This document shows, in pieces, positions 18,600 through 27,204 of a stretch of DNA of 37,778 nucleotides. The DNA comes from Bacteroidales bacterium (lineage in GTDB: Bacteria > Bacteroidota > Bacteroidia > Bacteroidales > Bacteroidaceae), in assembly GCA_004552195.1 (NCBI GenBank), contig SFPC01000043.1, positions 1 through 37,778 of the forward strand, given 5' to 3'. The translations under genes and the position numbers were made by a program. The notes beneath the pieces are model-generated. The model was not told the origin of the DNA and searched no databases. It was given only the letters and a program-made list of their open reading frames with translations. Numbering within the stretch: the first letter of the stretch is position 1; every line of letters begins with the position of its first letter.

Positions 18600-18859
18600 A
18601 GTGAATACTTTTTTCGGGTTTTAATTACGTATATAGCGAACCGTTGATTTTTGTCGATTGGGCACAAAATTGAAGATGTAGCATACCGCAAAGCGACTTT
18701 ACCAAAAAGGTTTCCCATCGGCATATCCCGTTTAAACATTTCAACAAAGCATTTTGGCTCCCACCCTACCACGACGCCTGGTCGCGGGTTCGCGGGTTCG
18801 GGTAGAGGCCGGGGTGCCAAATAGCCCGTACATTGCCCAAGGGATTAACGAAAAAACTA

Positions 18860-18867
18860 TAACTTTG
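18860..18867 (+). promoter_or_regulatory. -7 promoter element for the ispD-licD-GT genes
   Basis: TAACTTTG matches TAnnTTTG exactly. A weak -33 (ATTG near 18832-18835) is 24 bp upstream. Transcription would start near 18874, putting the 18907-18938 hairpin in the 5' leader. Confidence 0.55.
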
Positions 18868-18906
18868 CCGCGTCGGACAGACCAACGATTTCGTTAAGCC
18901 AAATGA

Positions 18907-18938
18907 GCAGAGTATTCAAGCTCGCTTGAATACTCTGC
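18907..18938 (+). promoter_or_regulatory. Perfect hairpin in the ispD leader
   Basis: GCAGAGTATTCAAGC (18907-18921) is the exact inverse complement of GCTTGAATACTCTGC (18924-18938), separated by TC. The real loop would be about six bases. It ends 46 nt before the ispD ATG. There is no U-run directly after it, so it may act as a stability or translation element rather than a terminator. Confidence 0.55.
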
Positions 18939-18984
18939 CATGGCGAGAAATCGCACTTTTAAGAAACCAAATTATCTTCCTCAC

Positions 18985-19612
18985 ATGACACGCAACATAG
19001 CCATCGTATTGGCCGGCGGCACCGGCAGTCGCATGGGAGCGAATTGCCCGAAGCAGTTTCTGCAGTTAGCTGGCCGCACCGTGTTGGAACACAGCGTAGG
19101 CACTTTCGCGCAACATCCGCTCATCGACGAGGTGGCCGTGGTGCTCGACCCGCAGTACCACGACGAGGTGCGCCGTTGCTTCGACCGGCACGGTTGGGAC
19201 AAGGTGCGGCAGCTCCTCCCCGGCGGTGCGCAGCGTTCTGACTCCAGCCTGTCGGCCATCCGTGCCTTTGCGGGCCGGGATGTGCGAGGCTTTGCGCAGC
19301 CACGAGGCAGTGGGCGTGGGCATACCCTCGGTCGACACACTGATGGAGGTGAAGGACGGGTTCATGGTTCGCGTGCCGGACCGCAGCCTCATGCAGCGCA
19401 TGCAAACGCCGCAGGCTTTTCGCCTCGCGGTGATTGAAGAGGCTTACCGCAAGGCCCTGGCCGACCCGCAATTCCGCGCCACGGACGACTGCGGCGTGGT
19501 GTTGCATTACCTGCCGCAGATACCTATCTATATAGTGGAGGGCGAAGAACGCAACCTCAAGCTGACTTACGCCGACGACCTGCCGCAGCTCGAACGACTG
19601 GCGGCCCGGTAG
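18985..19612 (+). pseudogene. IspD/TarI-family cytidylyltransferase, internal deletion and frameshift
   Basis: IspD makes CDP-methylerythritol for isoprenoids; relatives (TarI) make CDP-ribitol. The N-terminal half reads in frame 1 (MTRNIAIVLAGGTGSRMG, CPKQFLQLAGRTVLEHSV, GGAQRSDSSLSAIRAFAGRD) and the rest in frame 2 (CEALRSHEAVGVGIPSVDT, QTPQAFRLAVIEEAY, TDDCGVV, ERNLKLTYADD). The switch lies at about 19275-19290. The expected segment with the conserved HDAxRP motif is absent: roughly 20-24 residues are missing, and the loss is not a multiple of three. Total length is about 209 codons against 230-240 normally. As read, it cannot give an active enzyme. Beside licD and a glycosyltransferase it could be a surface-glycan TarI-like gene rather than the essential ispD. 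An upstream ATG at 18940 is less likely because it overlaps the end of the hairpin region. Confidence 0.8.
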
Positions 19613-19657
19613 TCCGATTTATTCCTGTTTGACTTTCTTTATCTTATCCAGCAAATT

Positions 19658-20524
19658 ATGATTGGCCAATACACAGAAGAGGAGTTGGCGCAGCTCCACA
19701 CGGTGCTGTATGAAATTCTGGGCGAGGTGGACCGCGTATGTTCACTCTTGGACATTCCTTACTGCCTCATCGGAGGGAGCGGCATAGGCGCGTTCTTTGA
19801 AAAAGCCATCCTGCCCTGGGACGACGACATCGACCTGGGCATGACGCGCGAAAATTACCAACGTTTCCAGCGCGAGGCTCCCGCCCTGCTACGTCCGGAA
19901 TACGAGTTGCAAAACGTCTACACCGACCCTCACTGTCCATACTATTTTGCCAAACTCATGAAGCGCAACACGCTGTTTGAGGAGGCTCTCTTCAGCAAAG
20001 TGCCGATGATGAAAGGCATCTTTGTGGACATTTTCCCCCTCGACAAGGTGCCCGACGCACCCCGGCCCCAACTGCTGCAACGCAAGGTGGGGCAATTTAT
20101 CAACTGCTGCCTGATGGGCAAGGAAATATGGATGTGGAAGCATTTCGGCAAGTGTCAGGTGGAACATCCCACCAACCGCGGCGCACTTCCCTGCCTGCTG
20201 ACGCGCATCGTGTGTGCCCTGTTCAGCAAAATGCAAATCTACCGCGTGTTAGAATGGTGGTGTTCGCGGTATAACCGCCGCAACGACTGCACTTACTACA
20301 ACTTGGTGCTCTTCCCGAGGGACCACATTTCAGTGGACAGCATGGAGCACCCGCAGCGGTTGCCTTTCGGGCCGCTCGTGGTTCCTACGCCCCGCGATTT
20401 GGAAATCTATCTGAACAACCACTACCCCGGACTCACGAGGTACGTGCCCAAAGAAAAACAGGCCAACCACCATCCTATGCGGCTGTGTTTCAACACCGCA
20501 GACGAACGCGAGCAAGCCAGATAA
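19658..20524 (+). CDS. LicD-family phosphotransferase
   Basis: LicD/fukutin-related proteins move phosphorylcholine or phospho-alditol groups from CDP donors onto surface glycans. This 288-residue protein has the nucleotidyltransferase-fold signature GGSGIGAFFEKAILPWDDDIDLGM (positions 39-62), with the DDDID acidic cluster at 55-59 expected to bind metal, then KGIFVDIFPLDKVPD further on. No signal peptide or membrane segment is evident, so it is cytoplasmic. It is 45 bp downstream of the cytidylyltransferase, which would plausibly supply its CDP-linked donor. The exact group transferred cannot be told from sequence. Confidence 0.85.
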   Translation: MIGQYTEEELAQLHTVLYEILGEVDRVCSLLDIPYCLIGGSGIGAFFEKAILPWDDDIDLGMTRENYQRFQREAPALLRPEYELQNVYTDPHCPYYFAKLMKRNTLFEEALFSKVPMMKGIFVDIFPLDKVPDAPRPQLLQRKVGQFINCCLMGKEIWMWKHFGKCQVEHPTNRGALPCLLTRIVCALFSKMQIYRVLEWWCSRYNRRNDCTYYNLVLFPRDHISVDSMEHPQRLPFGPLVVPTPRDLEIYLNNHYPGLTRYVPKEKQANHHPMRLCFNTADEREQAR

Positions 20525-20564
20525 AGGCCACTGCCGACTCTTGTCCACCAATCCACTACGCCAC

Positions 20565-21749
20565 ATGAGAGTGCTCTATTGCAACCCCAGCTTTTGGGAA
20601 TACCGCCTGCCTTTCTATGCCGAACTGAACCGACTCTTGGACGGCAACTTCCACGTGATTTATTCCACCAAGCGTTACCAGGCGGGCCACACCGACCTGC
20701 TCGGGAAAATCAAGCGGACCTTGGGCGACAATGCCCACCCTTGGGACAGCGAATGGCTCTACGACAGCCACACCCGTGCTTTCGGACGCTTCACGGAAGG
20801 GAAGCCACACACGTCCTTCCCCTTCGGGCTGTGGAAACGTATCAGCCGCATCCGTCCGGACGTGCTGATCACGGAGGGCTTCATGCAATGGACGCCCATC
20901 GTGCAGCTCTACGCGCTCACCCACCGCCTCCCCGTGTTCATGGGCTACGAGAAAACGCCCTGGACGGAGCGAAACAATTCGCGGATGAAGAACCTGAAAC
21001 GCCAATGGCAGGACCGCGCTTTCACCGGCTACTTTGTGAATGGCAGCGAAACGCGAAAATATTTGGAAAGCATAGGTGTCGACCCGGCCAAGATACACAT
21101 CGGCGGCATGAGTGCCGACAGCAGCGGACTGCGCAGCGACATCGCACGATTGGATGCACAAAGCCGGGCGGCATTTAAGGCACGTTTTTGCCCCGAAGGC
21201 CGTGGCCTGGTTTATCTCTTCAGCGGCCGCGTGGAGGAGCTCAAGGGTGCGCCCCATTTGGTCAGGGCTTGGATGAAACACACCGCCCTGCATCCCGACG
21301 ATGCCTTGGTGCTCATCGGCATGGGCGACAAGTTCGACGAGCTGAAGGCGGACTACGGCCAATGCCCCCGCCTCTTCTTGGAAGGGCGCGTGCCCTACGA
21401 CGAGGTTCACAAGTACTATGCCGCCGCCGACGTGTTTATCCTGCCCACACTCTTGGACAACTGGAGCTTAGTCGTACCCGAGGCCATGGCCTGTTCGCTG
21501 CCCGTGGCCACAAGTATCTACAACGGTTGCCATCCCGAACTCATTATTGAAGGAGAGAACGGCACGGTGTTCGACCCGCTGCAGGAAGAATCGCTGCTCC
21601 GGGCTCTCGACTATTTCCACCATGTGGACCTCCGCGCCCACGGCGCACGCTCGGCAGAGATTGAGCGGGAGTGGTCCACGGAGCGTTGCGCGCAACGTGT
21701 GTTCCAATGTCTGGAACGCTACGCGCCACGAGCCGGCAAACCTTCCTGA
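20565..21749 (+). CDS. GT4-type glycosyltransferase
   Basis: Cytoplasmic GT-B fold transferase, 394 residues, probably using a nucleotide sugar for cell-surface glycan assembly. The N-terminal half starts MRVLYCNPSFWEYRLPFYAEL. The C-terminal donor domain has GLVYLFSGRVEELKG, ALVLIGMGDK, FLEGRVPYDEV, AADVFILPTLLDNWSLVVPEAMACSLPVATS and PELI, with the conserved Glu of the EX7E-like motif near residue 306. A TTG start at 20541 would add eight residues; ATG at 20565 fits better. It follows licD by 40 bp and likely shares its transcript. Confidence 0.88.
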   Translation: MRVLYCNPSFWEYRLPFYAELNRLLDGNFHVIYSTKRYQAGHTDLLGKIKRTLGDNAHPWDSEWLYDSHTRAFGRFTEGKPHTSFPFGLWKRISRIRPDVLITEGFMQWTPIVQLYALTHRLPVFMGYEKTPWTERNNSRMKNLKRQWQDRAFTGYFVNGSETRKYLESIGVDPAKIHIGGMSADSSGLRSDIARLDAQSRAAFKARFCPEGRGLVYLFSGRVEELKGAPHLVRAWMKHTALHPDDALVLIGMGDKFDELKADYGQCPRLFLEGRVPYDEVHKYYAAADVFILPTLLDNWSLVVPEAMACSLPVATSIYNGCHPELIIEGENGTVFDPLQEESLLRALDYFHHVDLRAHGARSAEIEREWSTERCAQRVFQCLERYAPRAGKPS

Positions 21750-21901
21750 TGGGTGCTGCAAACCGACAGCCGACTTCCATGAGCCAATGACCGACATTGT
21801 CGGGAAAATGGCCGACTGCGGCACAGCAAGTTGACACATCGACCCATCGTTCTCCCTTTACGCTCCATTTCTGCTCCATTTCGCCAACCGAATTCTCCCT
21901 C
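21750..21901 (+). other. 152-bp spacer before the ABC ATPase
   Basis: No gene or clear promoter. CCGACATTGTCGG near 21792 is a small inverted repeat too tight to form a good hairpin. An in-frame extension of the ATPase through this spacer (from 21797) lacks family similarity and is rejected. Confidence 0.3.
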
Positions 21902-22702
21902 ATGCTCTCCTTTCATTACCTTTCCATCGGATATGGCCGCCATGCCGTGTGCCGCCACCTGACCGCCCGTTTGTCAGCGGGCAAGTTGGTGGCTTTGCTG
22001 GGCACCAACGGTTGCGGCAAGAGTACCTTGCTACGCACGTTGGCGGGGTTTCAGCCGCCGGTGACGGAGGCGGAAGGCGGAGGGGAGACTTCGCTGCTGC
22101 TGGAGGGCAAGCCGCTGGCTTCCTACTCGGCCCGCGAACTGGCACGCTTGGTGAGCGTGGTGCTGACCTTCCGCCCCGAAGCCGAGGCCCTGACGGTGGC
22201 CGATGTGGTGGAGATGGGGCGCATTCCCTACGCCGGACTGTGGTACGGAACCACGGACAACGACTGCCAACAGGTGGGCCGCGCCATGCAGTTGGCGGGC
22301 GTAGAAGCTTTTGCCCGCCGTCCCCTCAACTCACTCAGCGACGGCGAGCGTCAGCGGGTGTTCATCGCCAAGGCATTGGCGCAGGCCACGCCGCTCATCC
22401 TGCTCGACGAGCCTACAGCCTTCCTCGATTTTCCCTCGAAAATCCAAATGTTGCGCCTGCTCCGCCGTCTGGCCCATGAGGAGGGAAAGACCATCCTGCT
22501 GAGCACGCACGACGTGGAACCGGCCCTCCACTTGGCGGACGAACTTTGGCTGCTCAGCCCCGACGGCCTGCAATGCGGCACGCCGGACGAGCTTTCGGCA
22601 AATGGCAGCCTGGGCCGCTATTTTTCACGCGAAGGACTGACCTTCGACCCCGAGCACCTGCGTTTCCGCTATGAGGCGCAGGTGGTACTACCCCAACAGT
22701 AA
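21902..22702 (+). CDS. FecE/BtuD-type ABC transporter ATPase (orphan)
   Basis: ATPase subunit of a siderophore, haem or cobalamin importer, 266 residues. It has Walker A GTNGCGKST (34-42), a Q-loop region near VVLTFRPEAEALTV, signature LSDGERQ (145-151), Walker B LILLDEP (165-171, Glu170), the FecE-type TAFLDFPSKI and the H-loop STHD (His203). No membrane permease or binding protein is adjacent, so its partner must be elsewhere. Its stop codon TAA (22700-22702) overlaps the coding region of topB. Confidence 0.88.
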   Translation: MLSFHYLSIGYGRHAVCRHLTARLSAGKLVALLGTNGCGKSTLLRTLAGFQPPVTEAEGGGETSLLLEGKPLASYSARELARLVSVVLTFRPEAEALTVADVVEMGRIPYAGLWYGTTDNDCQQVGRAMQLAGVEAFARRPLNSLSDGERQRVFIAKALAQATPLILLDEPTAFLDFPSKIQMLRLLRRLAHEEGKTILLSTHDVEPALHLADELWLLSPDGLQCGTPDELSANGSLGRYFSREGLTFDPEHLRFRYEAQVVLPQQ

Positions 22703-22719
22703 TCGCAGAAAAGCCCAGC

Positions 22720-24807
22720 GTGGCGCAGGAAATAGCCAACATCCTGGGAGCCACGAACCGACATCAAGGTTACTTGGAAGGCAATGGCTACCAGGTGACC
22801 TGGACTTACGGCCACTTGTGCGAATTGAAATATCCCGAGGACTACACCCCGCTGTGGAAAGGCTGGAACTTGGGCGCGTTGCCCATGGTGCCGCCGCGCT
22901 TTGGCATCCGCCTGAAGGACGACCAAGGCGTGCGCAAGCAATTTGCCGTCATTGAGCAACTGATGTCGAAGGCCGAGCGCATCGTGAACTGCGGCGATGC
23001 CGGCCAAGAGGGCGAACTCATCCAGCGGTGGGTGATGCAGAAGGCCGGGGCGCACTGTCCCGTAGACCGCCTCTGGATTTCCTCACTCACGGAGGAGAGC
23101 ATCCGCGAAGGGTTCCAGACGCTGCGCCCGCAGGAGGAGTACAAACCGCTCTACGAGGCGGGACTCTGCCGCGCCATCGGCGACTGGCTGCTGGGAATGA
23201 ACGCCACGCGGCTTTACACCCTGAAGTATGGCGACCGCAGCAAGCGAGGCGCGCAACCGCTCAGCATAGGCCGCGTACAGACCCCTACCCTCGCACTCAT
23301 CGTGAAGCGGCAGATGGAGATTGACCACTTCAAGCCGGAACCTTACTGGGTGCTGACAACCGTCTACCGCGACACGACGTTCAACGCCGTCATGGCCGAC
23401 CCCAACGACGACGAGCCGACGGACGAGAAGGCAGAAGGCGGCGACAAGAAGAAAGAAACCGCACCGGCTAAAAAAGGATTTGCCACGGAAGAGGAAGGAC
23501 GCGCCGCACTGGAACGTATACGCACGGAGCCGTTCACCGTGACTTCAGTGGAGAAGAAGAAGGGTACGGAAATGCCGCCCCGCCTCTACGACCTCACCTC
23601 GCTGCAAGTGGACTGCAACAAGAAGTTCGGTTTCTCCGCCGACCAGACGTTGCAACTCATCCAGTCGCTCTACGAGAAAAAGATTACGACTTATCCGCGC
23701 GTAGACACGACTTATCTTTCCGAGGACATCTATCCGAAATGCGGCCCCATACTCAACGGCATCAGTGGCCGCTACGGCGAACTCCTCATGCCCTTGCGCG
23801 GCGCGAAATTGCTGAAACGGAAGAAGGTGTTCGACTCTTCCAAAGTGACGGACCACCACGCCATCATCCCCACCGGCGTGGCACCGCAAAACCTCAGCGA
23901 CATGGAGATGAAGGTGTTCGACCTGGTGGCGCGCCGCTTCATTTCCGTGTTCTATCCCGACTGCAAATTTGCCACAACCACGGTGTTGGGCGAGGCGGCC
24001 GACGTGCCGTTCAAAGCCACAGGCAAACTTATTTTGGAACCCGGCTGGCGCGCGGTGTACCAGGCGGTGCGCTCACAGCAAATGCCGACAGAAAACGACG
24101 AGGAACGGCCTGACGATGCAGAACGCACCCTACCCGACTTCGTGCGCGGCGAGAGCGGGCCGCACACGCCGGACCTCACACAAAAGATGACGCAACCGCC
24201 GCGTCCTTACACCGAGGCGACGCTGCTGAGGGCGATGGAAACGGCGGGGCGCACGGTGGAAGACGAGGAGTTGCGCGATGTGATGAAGGAAAACGGCATA
24301 GGCAGGCCTTCCACCCGCGCGGCCATCATCGAAACCCTCTTCCGCCGGCAATACATCCGCCGACAGCGCAAAAATATCCTGGCCACGCCCACTGGCATCG
24401 AGCTGATTGCCATCATCAAGGAGGAACTGCTGAAAAGTGCCGAACTCACGGGACGCTGGGAGCGCAAGTTGCGCCTCATCGAGCAGCAGCAATACAGCGC
24501 GCCGCAGTTCATAGAGGAACTGAAGCAGATGGTGCAGGAAATTGTGATGCAGGTGTTGAGCGACAACTCGGCACGGCGCGTCGGCATGGCCACTTCGGAG
24601 GCTGCACCAGCCGCTCCGTCTGCCCAACCCTCTGCCCCGGAAAGCGGCACAGAAGCTGCCGCTGCTCCCCAACCGAAACCGCGCAAACGAATCATCCGCG
24701 CCGGCAGCATCTGTCCGCAATGCGGCATCGGGAAAGTAATCAAGGGACACACGGCCTACGGCTGCTCGCGCTGGAAAGAGGGCTGCGACTGGCGCAAGCC
24801 GTTCTGA
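22720..24807 (+). CDS. topB: DNA topoisomerase III, start codon problem
   Basis: Type IA topoisomerase that decatenates DNA. From the first usable start, GTG at 22720, it has 695 residues: Toprim domain with CGDAGQEGEL (D93, E97), active-site Tyr325 in TTYPRVDTTYL, an inserted charged stretch (about 230-252), and a C-terminal zinc-ribbon (CPQC...C...C, last 35 residues). The reading frame upstream encodes TVIAEKPSVA (22696-22725), the invariant Toprim start with its catalytic Glu, but no ATG, GTG or TTG lies between the stop at 22672-22674 and 22720. Starting at GTG removes that Glu. An ATC at 22702 overlaps the preceding stop as TAATC, resembling a mutated TAATG coupling site. Frameshift from the ABC gene or a sequence error are alternatives. 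Confidence 0.9.
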   Translation: MAQEIANILGATNRHQGYLEGNGYQVTWTYGHLCELKYPEDYTPLWKGWNLGALPMVPPRFGIRLKDDQGVRKQFAVIEQLMSKAERIVNCGDAGQEGELIQRWVMQKAGAHCPVDRLWISSLTEESIREGFQTLRPQEEYKPLYEAGLCRAIGDWLLGMNATRLYTLKYGDRSKRGAQPLSIGRVQTPTLALIVKRQMEIDHFKPEPYWVLTTVYRDTTFNAVMADPNDDEPTDEKAEGGDKKKETAPAKKGFATEEEGRAALERIRTEPFTVTSVEKKKGTEMPPRLYDLTSLQVDCNKKFGFSADQTLQLIQSLYEKKITTYPRVDTTYLSEDIYPKCGPILNGISGRYGELLMPLRGAKLLKRKKVFDSSKVTDHHAIIPTGVAPQNLSDMEMKVFDLVARRFISVFYPDCKFATTTVLGEAADVPFKATGKLILEPGWRAVYQAVRSQQMPTENDEERPDDAERTLPDFVRGESGPHTPDLTQKMTQPPRPYTEATLLRAMETAGRTVEDEELRDVMKENGIGRPSTRAAIIETLFRRQYIRRQRKNILATPTGIELIAIIKEELLKSAELTGRWERKLRLIEQQQYSAPQFIEELKQMVQEIVMQVLSDNSARRVGMATSEAAPAAPSAQPSAPESGTEAAAAPQPKPRKRIIRAGSICPQCGIGKVIKGHTAYGCSRWKEGCDWRKPF

Positions 24808-24859
24808 CACATATTTTTCTACCCACTAAACGAACAAACCAACCTATTTCATACGCATT

Positions 24860-25387
24860 ATGATTGATCTTTTCATCCTTGTCCTGATGATTTGGGCCGC
24901 CTTCAACGGCTGGCGCAACGGGTTTATCAAAGAAGTCGTTTCCTCCGTAGGTTTTCTGGCCGGCTTGCTCATCGCCGCCACCTGTTACAGCACCTTTGGC
25001 GAATACCTCGCCGTAACGGGTACGGAGACCAATATGTTTACCAGCGTAGTGGCCTTTTTCCTCCTTTGGATTGTCGTTCCCATCGTGCTGGGGCTCGTGG
25101 CCAACATCCTCACCAAGGCCCTCAAGGGTATGCAGCTCGGTCTGCCCAACTCCATCCTCGGCGCGCTGGTCAGCCTCGTGAAGTACGTGGTGCTCATTAG
25201 TTGCGTGCTCAACGTGATGCAGGCTCTCCACATCCTCAACGAGGAAAAGACTGTAGACTCCAAGCTCTACGCCCCCGTGACCGGCGTGCTGCAATGGCTG
25301 TGGGAGAACCACGGTACCCTGATGCCGGCTGACGAGGCCGATACCCTCAAGAACGACACGGTCTGGGTGGACATGACGAACCGGTAA
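24860..25387 (+). CDS. CvpA family inner-membrane protein
   Basis: Small membrane protein, 175 residues, with about four hydrophobic segments (near 2-12, 28-45, 62-85, 100-122) and the typical CvpA opening MIDLFILVLMIWAAFNGWRNGFIKEV. Homologues affect colicin V export, envelope homeostasis and biofilm, but the biochemical role is not known. It lies 52 bp after topB and 48 bp before sufB; the cvpA-sufB pairing is common in Bacteroidales. Confidence 0.85.
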   Translation: MIDLFILVLMIWAAFNGWRNGFIKEVVSSVGFLAGLLIAATCYSTFGEYLAVTGTETNMFTSVVAFFLLWIVVPIVLGLVANILTKALKGMQLGLPNSILGALVSLVKYVVLISCVLNVMQALHILNEEKTVDSKLYAPVTGVLQWLWENHGTLMPADEADTLKNDTVWVDMTNR

Positions 25388-25435
25388 ACGGCTCTCCACC
25401 CCGCCTCCTACCTTTTAATCGAAACACTCTCTGCA

Positions 25436-26905
25436 ATGGCACAAGAACAACAGGCTGCAGCCGACACACAAAACGCTTATGTGAAAGGGCTGGCTGAAAA
25501 GCAATACGAATACGGCTTTACCACCGACGTACATACCGAAATCATCGAAAAGGGCCTCAACGAAGAGGTCATCCGCCTCATCTCCTCCAAAAAAGGGGAG
25601 CCGGAATGGCTGCTCGACTTCCGACTGAAGGCTTACCGCCACTGGCTGACGCTCGAACAGCCGGATTGGGGGCACGTCAACCTGCCCCCCATTGACTACC
25701 AGGCCATCTCCTACTACGCCGACCCTACGAAGAAGCAACGCGAACAGGGAAAGGGCGAGATAGACCCGGAACTGATGAAGACGTTCGACAAGCTGGGCAT
25801 CCCCCTGGAGGAGCGCATGGCCCTGGCCGGCGTGGCGGTCGACGCGGTGATGGACTCCGTGAGCGTAAAGACCACTTTCAAGGAGAAACTCCAGGAGAAG
25901 GGCATCATCTTCAGCTCTATCAGCGAAGCGGTGCGCGAAAATCCGGAACTGGTGCGCAAGTATCTTGGCACGGTGGTGCCTTACCGCGACAACTATTTCG
26001 CCGCGCTCAACAGCGCGGTGTTCTCCGACGGTTCGTTCGTGTACATTCCGAAAGGGGTGCGCTGCCCCATGGAACTATCCACCTATTTCCGCATCAATGC
26101 GCGCAACACGGGACAGTTTGAGCGCACGCTCATCGTCTGCGACGACGGGGGGTACGTGAGCTACCTGGAGGGCTGCACCGCCCCCATGCGCGACGAGAAC
26201 CAGCTGCACGCCGCCATCGTGGAAATCGTGGTGAACGCCAACGCGGAGGTGAAGTACAGCACCGTACAGAACTGGTACCCCGGCGACAAGGAGGGACGCG
26301 GCGGCGTGTACAACCTGGTGACGAAACGCGGCCAGCTGCGCGGCGAAAACTCCAAGCTGTCGTGGACGCAGGTCGAGACCGGCTCGGCCATCACGTGGAA
26401 GTACCCTTCGTGCGTCCTCATGGGCGACAACTCGCAGGCGGAGTTCTACTCCGTGGCCGTGACGAACAACCACCAGGAGGCGGACACGGGCACCAAGATG
26501 ATACACATCGGGAAAAACACGCGCAGCACCATCATCTCGAAAGGCATCTCGGCGGGCAAGAGCCAGAACTCATATCGCGGCCTCGTGAAGGTGGGCAGCA
26601 AGGCGTCGGGAGCGCGCAATTATTCGTCGTGCGACTCGCTCCTGCTCGGCTCGCAGTGTGGTGCACATACCTTCCCGTACATCGACGTGGCCAATCCGGA
26701 TGCCACGGTGGAGCATGAGGCCACGACATCGAAAATATCAGAAGACCAGCTCCTCTATTGCAACCAACGGGGCATACCTACGGAAGATGCCGTGTCGCTT
26801 ATCGTGGGCGGATATGCCAAAGAAGTGATTAACAAACTGCCCATGGAATTTGCGGTCGAAGCGCAGAAACTGCTCAGCGTTTCGTTGGAGGGCAGCGTAG
26901 GGTAA
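25436..26905 (+). CDS. sufB: Fe-S cluster assembly scaffold SufB
   Basis: Core scaffold on which SufBC2D builds Fe-S clusters in the cytoplasm. The 489 residues are full length and strongly conserved: [16 protein letters not shown] N-terminus, [89 protein letters not shown] (Cys of the SufB active region), CGAHTFPY and the C-terminal SLEGSVG. sufC, sufD and sufS normally follow directly in Bacteroidales; here a strong terminator and repeat DNA follow instead, so partners must be encoded elsewhere. Confidence 0.97.
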   Translation: MAQEQQAAADTQNAYVKGLAEKQYEYGFTTDVHTEIIEKGLNEEVIRLISSKKGEPEWLLDFRLKAYRHWLTLEQPDWGHVNLPPIDYQAISYYADPTKKQREQGKGEIDPELMKTFDKLGIPLEERMALAGVAVDAVMDSVSVKTTFKEKLQEKGIIFSSISEAVRENPELVRKYLGTVVPYRDNYFAALNSAVFSDGSFVYIPKGVRCPMELSTYFRINARNTGQFERTLIVCDDGGYVSYLEGCTAPMRDENQLHAAIVEIVVNANAEVKYSTVQNWYPGDKEGRGGVYNLVTKRGQLRGENSKLSWTQVETGSAITWKYPSCVLMGDNSQAEFYSVAVTNNHQEADTGTKMIHIGKNTRSTIISKGISAGKSQNSYRGLVKVGSKASGARNYSSCDSLLLGSQCGAHTFPYIDVANPDATVEHEATTSKISEDQLLYCNQRGIPTEDAVSLIVGGYAKEVINKLPMEFAVEAQKLLSVSLEGSVG

Positions 26906-26933
26906 AACTGCCAAATGGTGGCAAACATTGCGT

Positions 26934-26984
26934 AATGTGCTTGCTCGTTTCGGGGTCGGAACGGGCAAGCACATTAACTTTTTT
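26934..26984 (+). terminator. Intrinsic terminator after sufB
   Basis: AATGTGCTTGC (26934-26944) pairs perfectly with GCAAGCACATT (26965-26975); the inner CGTTTC and GGAACG extend it with one wobble pair. A TTTTTT run (26979-26984) follows. It lies 28 bp after the sufB stop codon. Confidence 0.92.
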
Positions 26985-27020
26985 AACCTCTTAGCAAGAT
27001 ATTTGCGCCAGATTTCAACA

Positions 27021-27164
27021 CAACTCGCCGTGCCGATATTCCGGCACCGGGCTTAGGATTGTCTAATCGGCGAGTTATCGCGCCAACTCGGCGTGCCGAA
27101 CTTACAACTCGGCGAGTAGAAATTACAACTCGGCGAGTAGAAATTACAACTCGGCGAGTAGGAA
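27021..27164. repeat. 21-bp-period palindromic repeat array C
   Basis: Units begin at 27021, 27042, 27063, 27084, 27105, 27126 and 27147, all in one 21-bp register. The last three are nearly identical (CAACTCGGCGAGTAG plus AAATTA-type spacers); those at 27021, 27063 and 27084 retain half-sites (CAACTCGCCG, ATCGGCGAGTT, CAACTCGGCG); 27042 is barely recognisable. A degenerate unit may follow at 27168. The gradient suggests an old array decaying from its left end. It lies between convergent genes. Confidence 0.8.
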
Positions 27165-27204
27165 ATCCTAATCCTGGATTTGTCACGCCGAAAATAGGGG
27201 TAAA

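Larger units (their letters stand above)
17876..18859. other. Gene-free island rich in short repeats
   Basis: Nearly 1 kb between divergent genes with no credible coding sequence. It holds a terminator-like hairpin (18149-18184), a 21-bp repeat array (18186-18241), eight CCTTCAC/GTGAAGG heptamers (18242-18599), a duplicated 32-bp element (18292-18323 and 18358-18389) and a short tandem GCGGGTTC pair (18784-18799). I see no tRNA, riboswitch or mobile element. Short translated frames here only reflect the repeats. Confidence 0.6.

Noticed and set aside
18784..18803. tRNA T-arm-like GGGTTCG repeats
   Set aside because: No acceptor stem, anticodon arm or correct spacing on either strand; it is an 8-bp tandem duplication.
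19226..19612. Separate gene downstream in the cytidylyltransferase region
   Set aside because: Its sequence is the C-terminal half of the same enzyme; the apparent start lies in sequence belonging to the first half.
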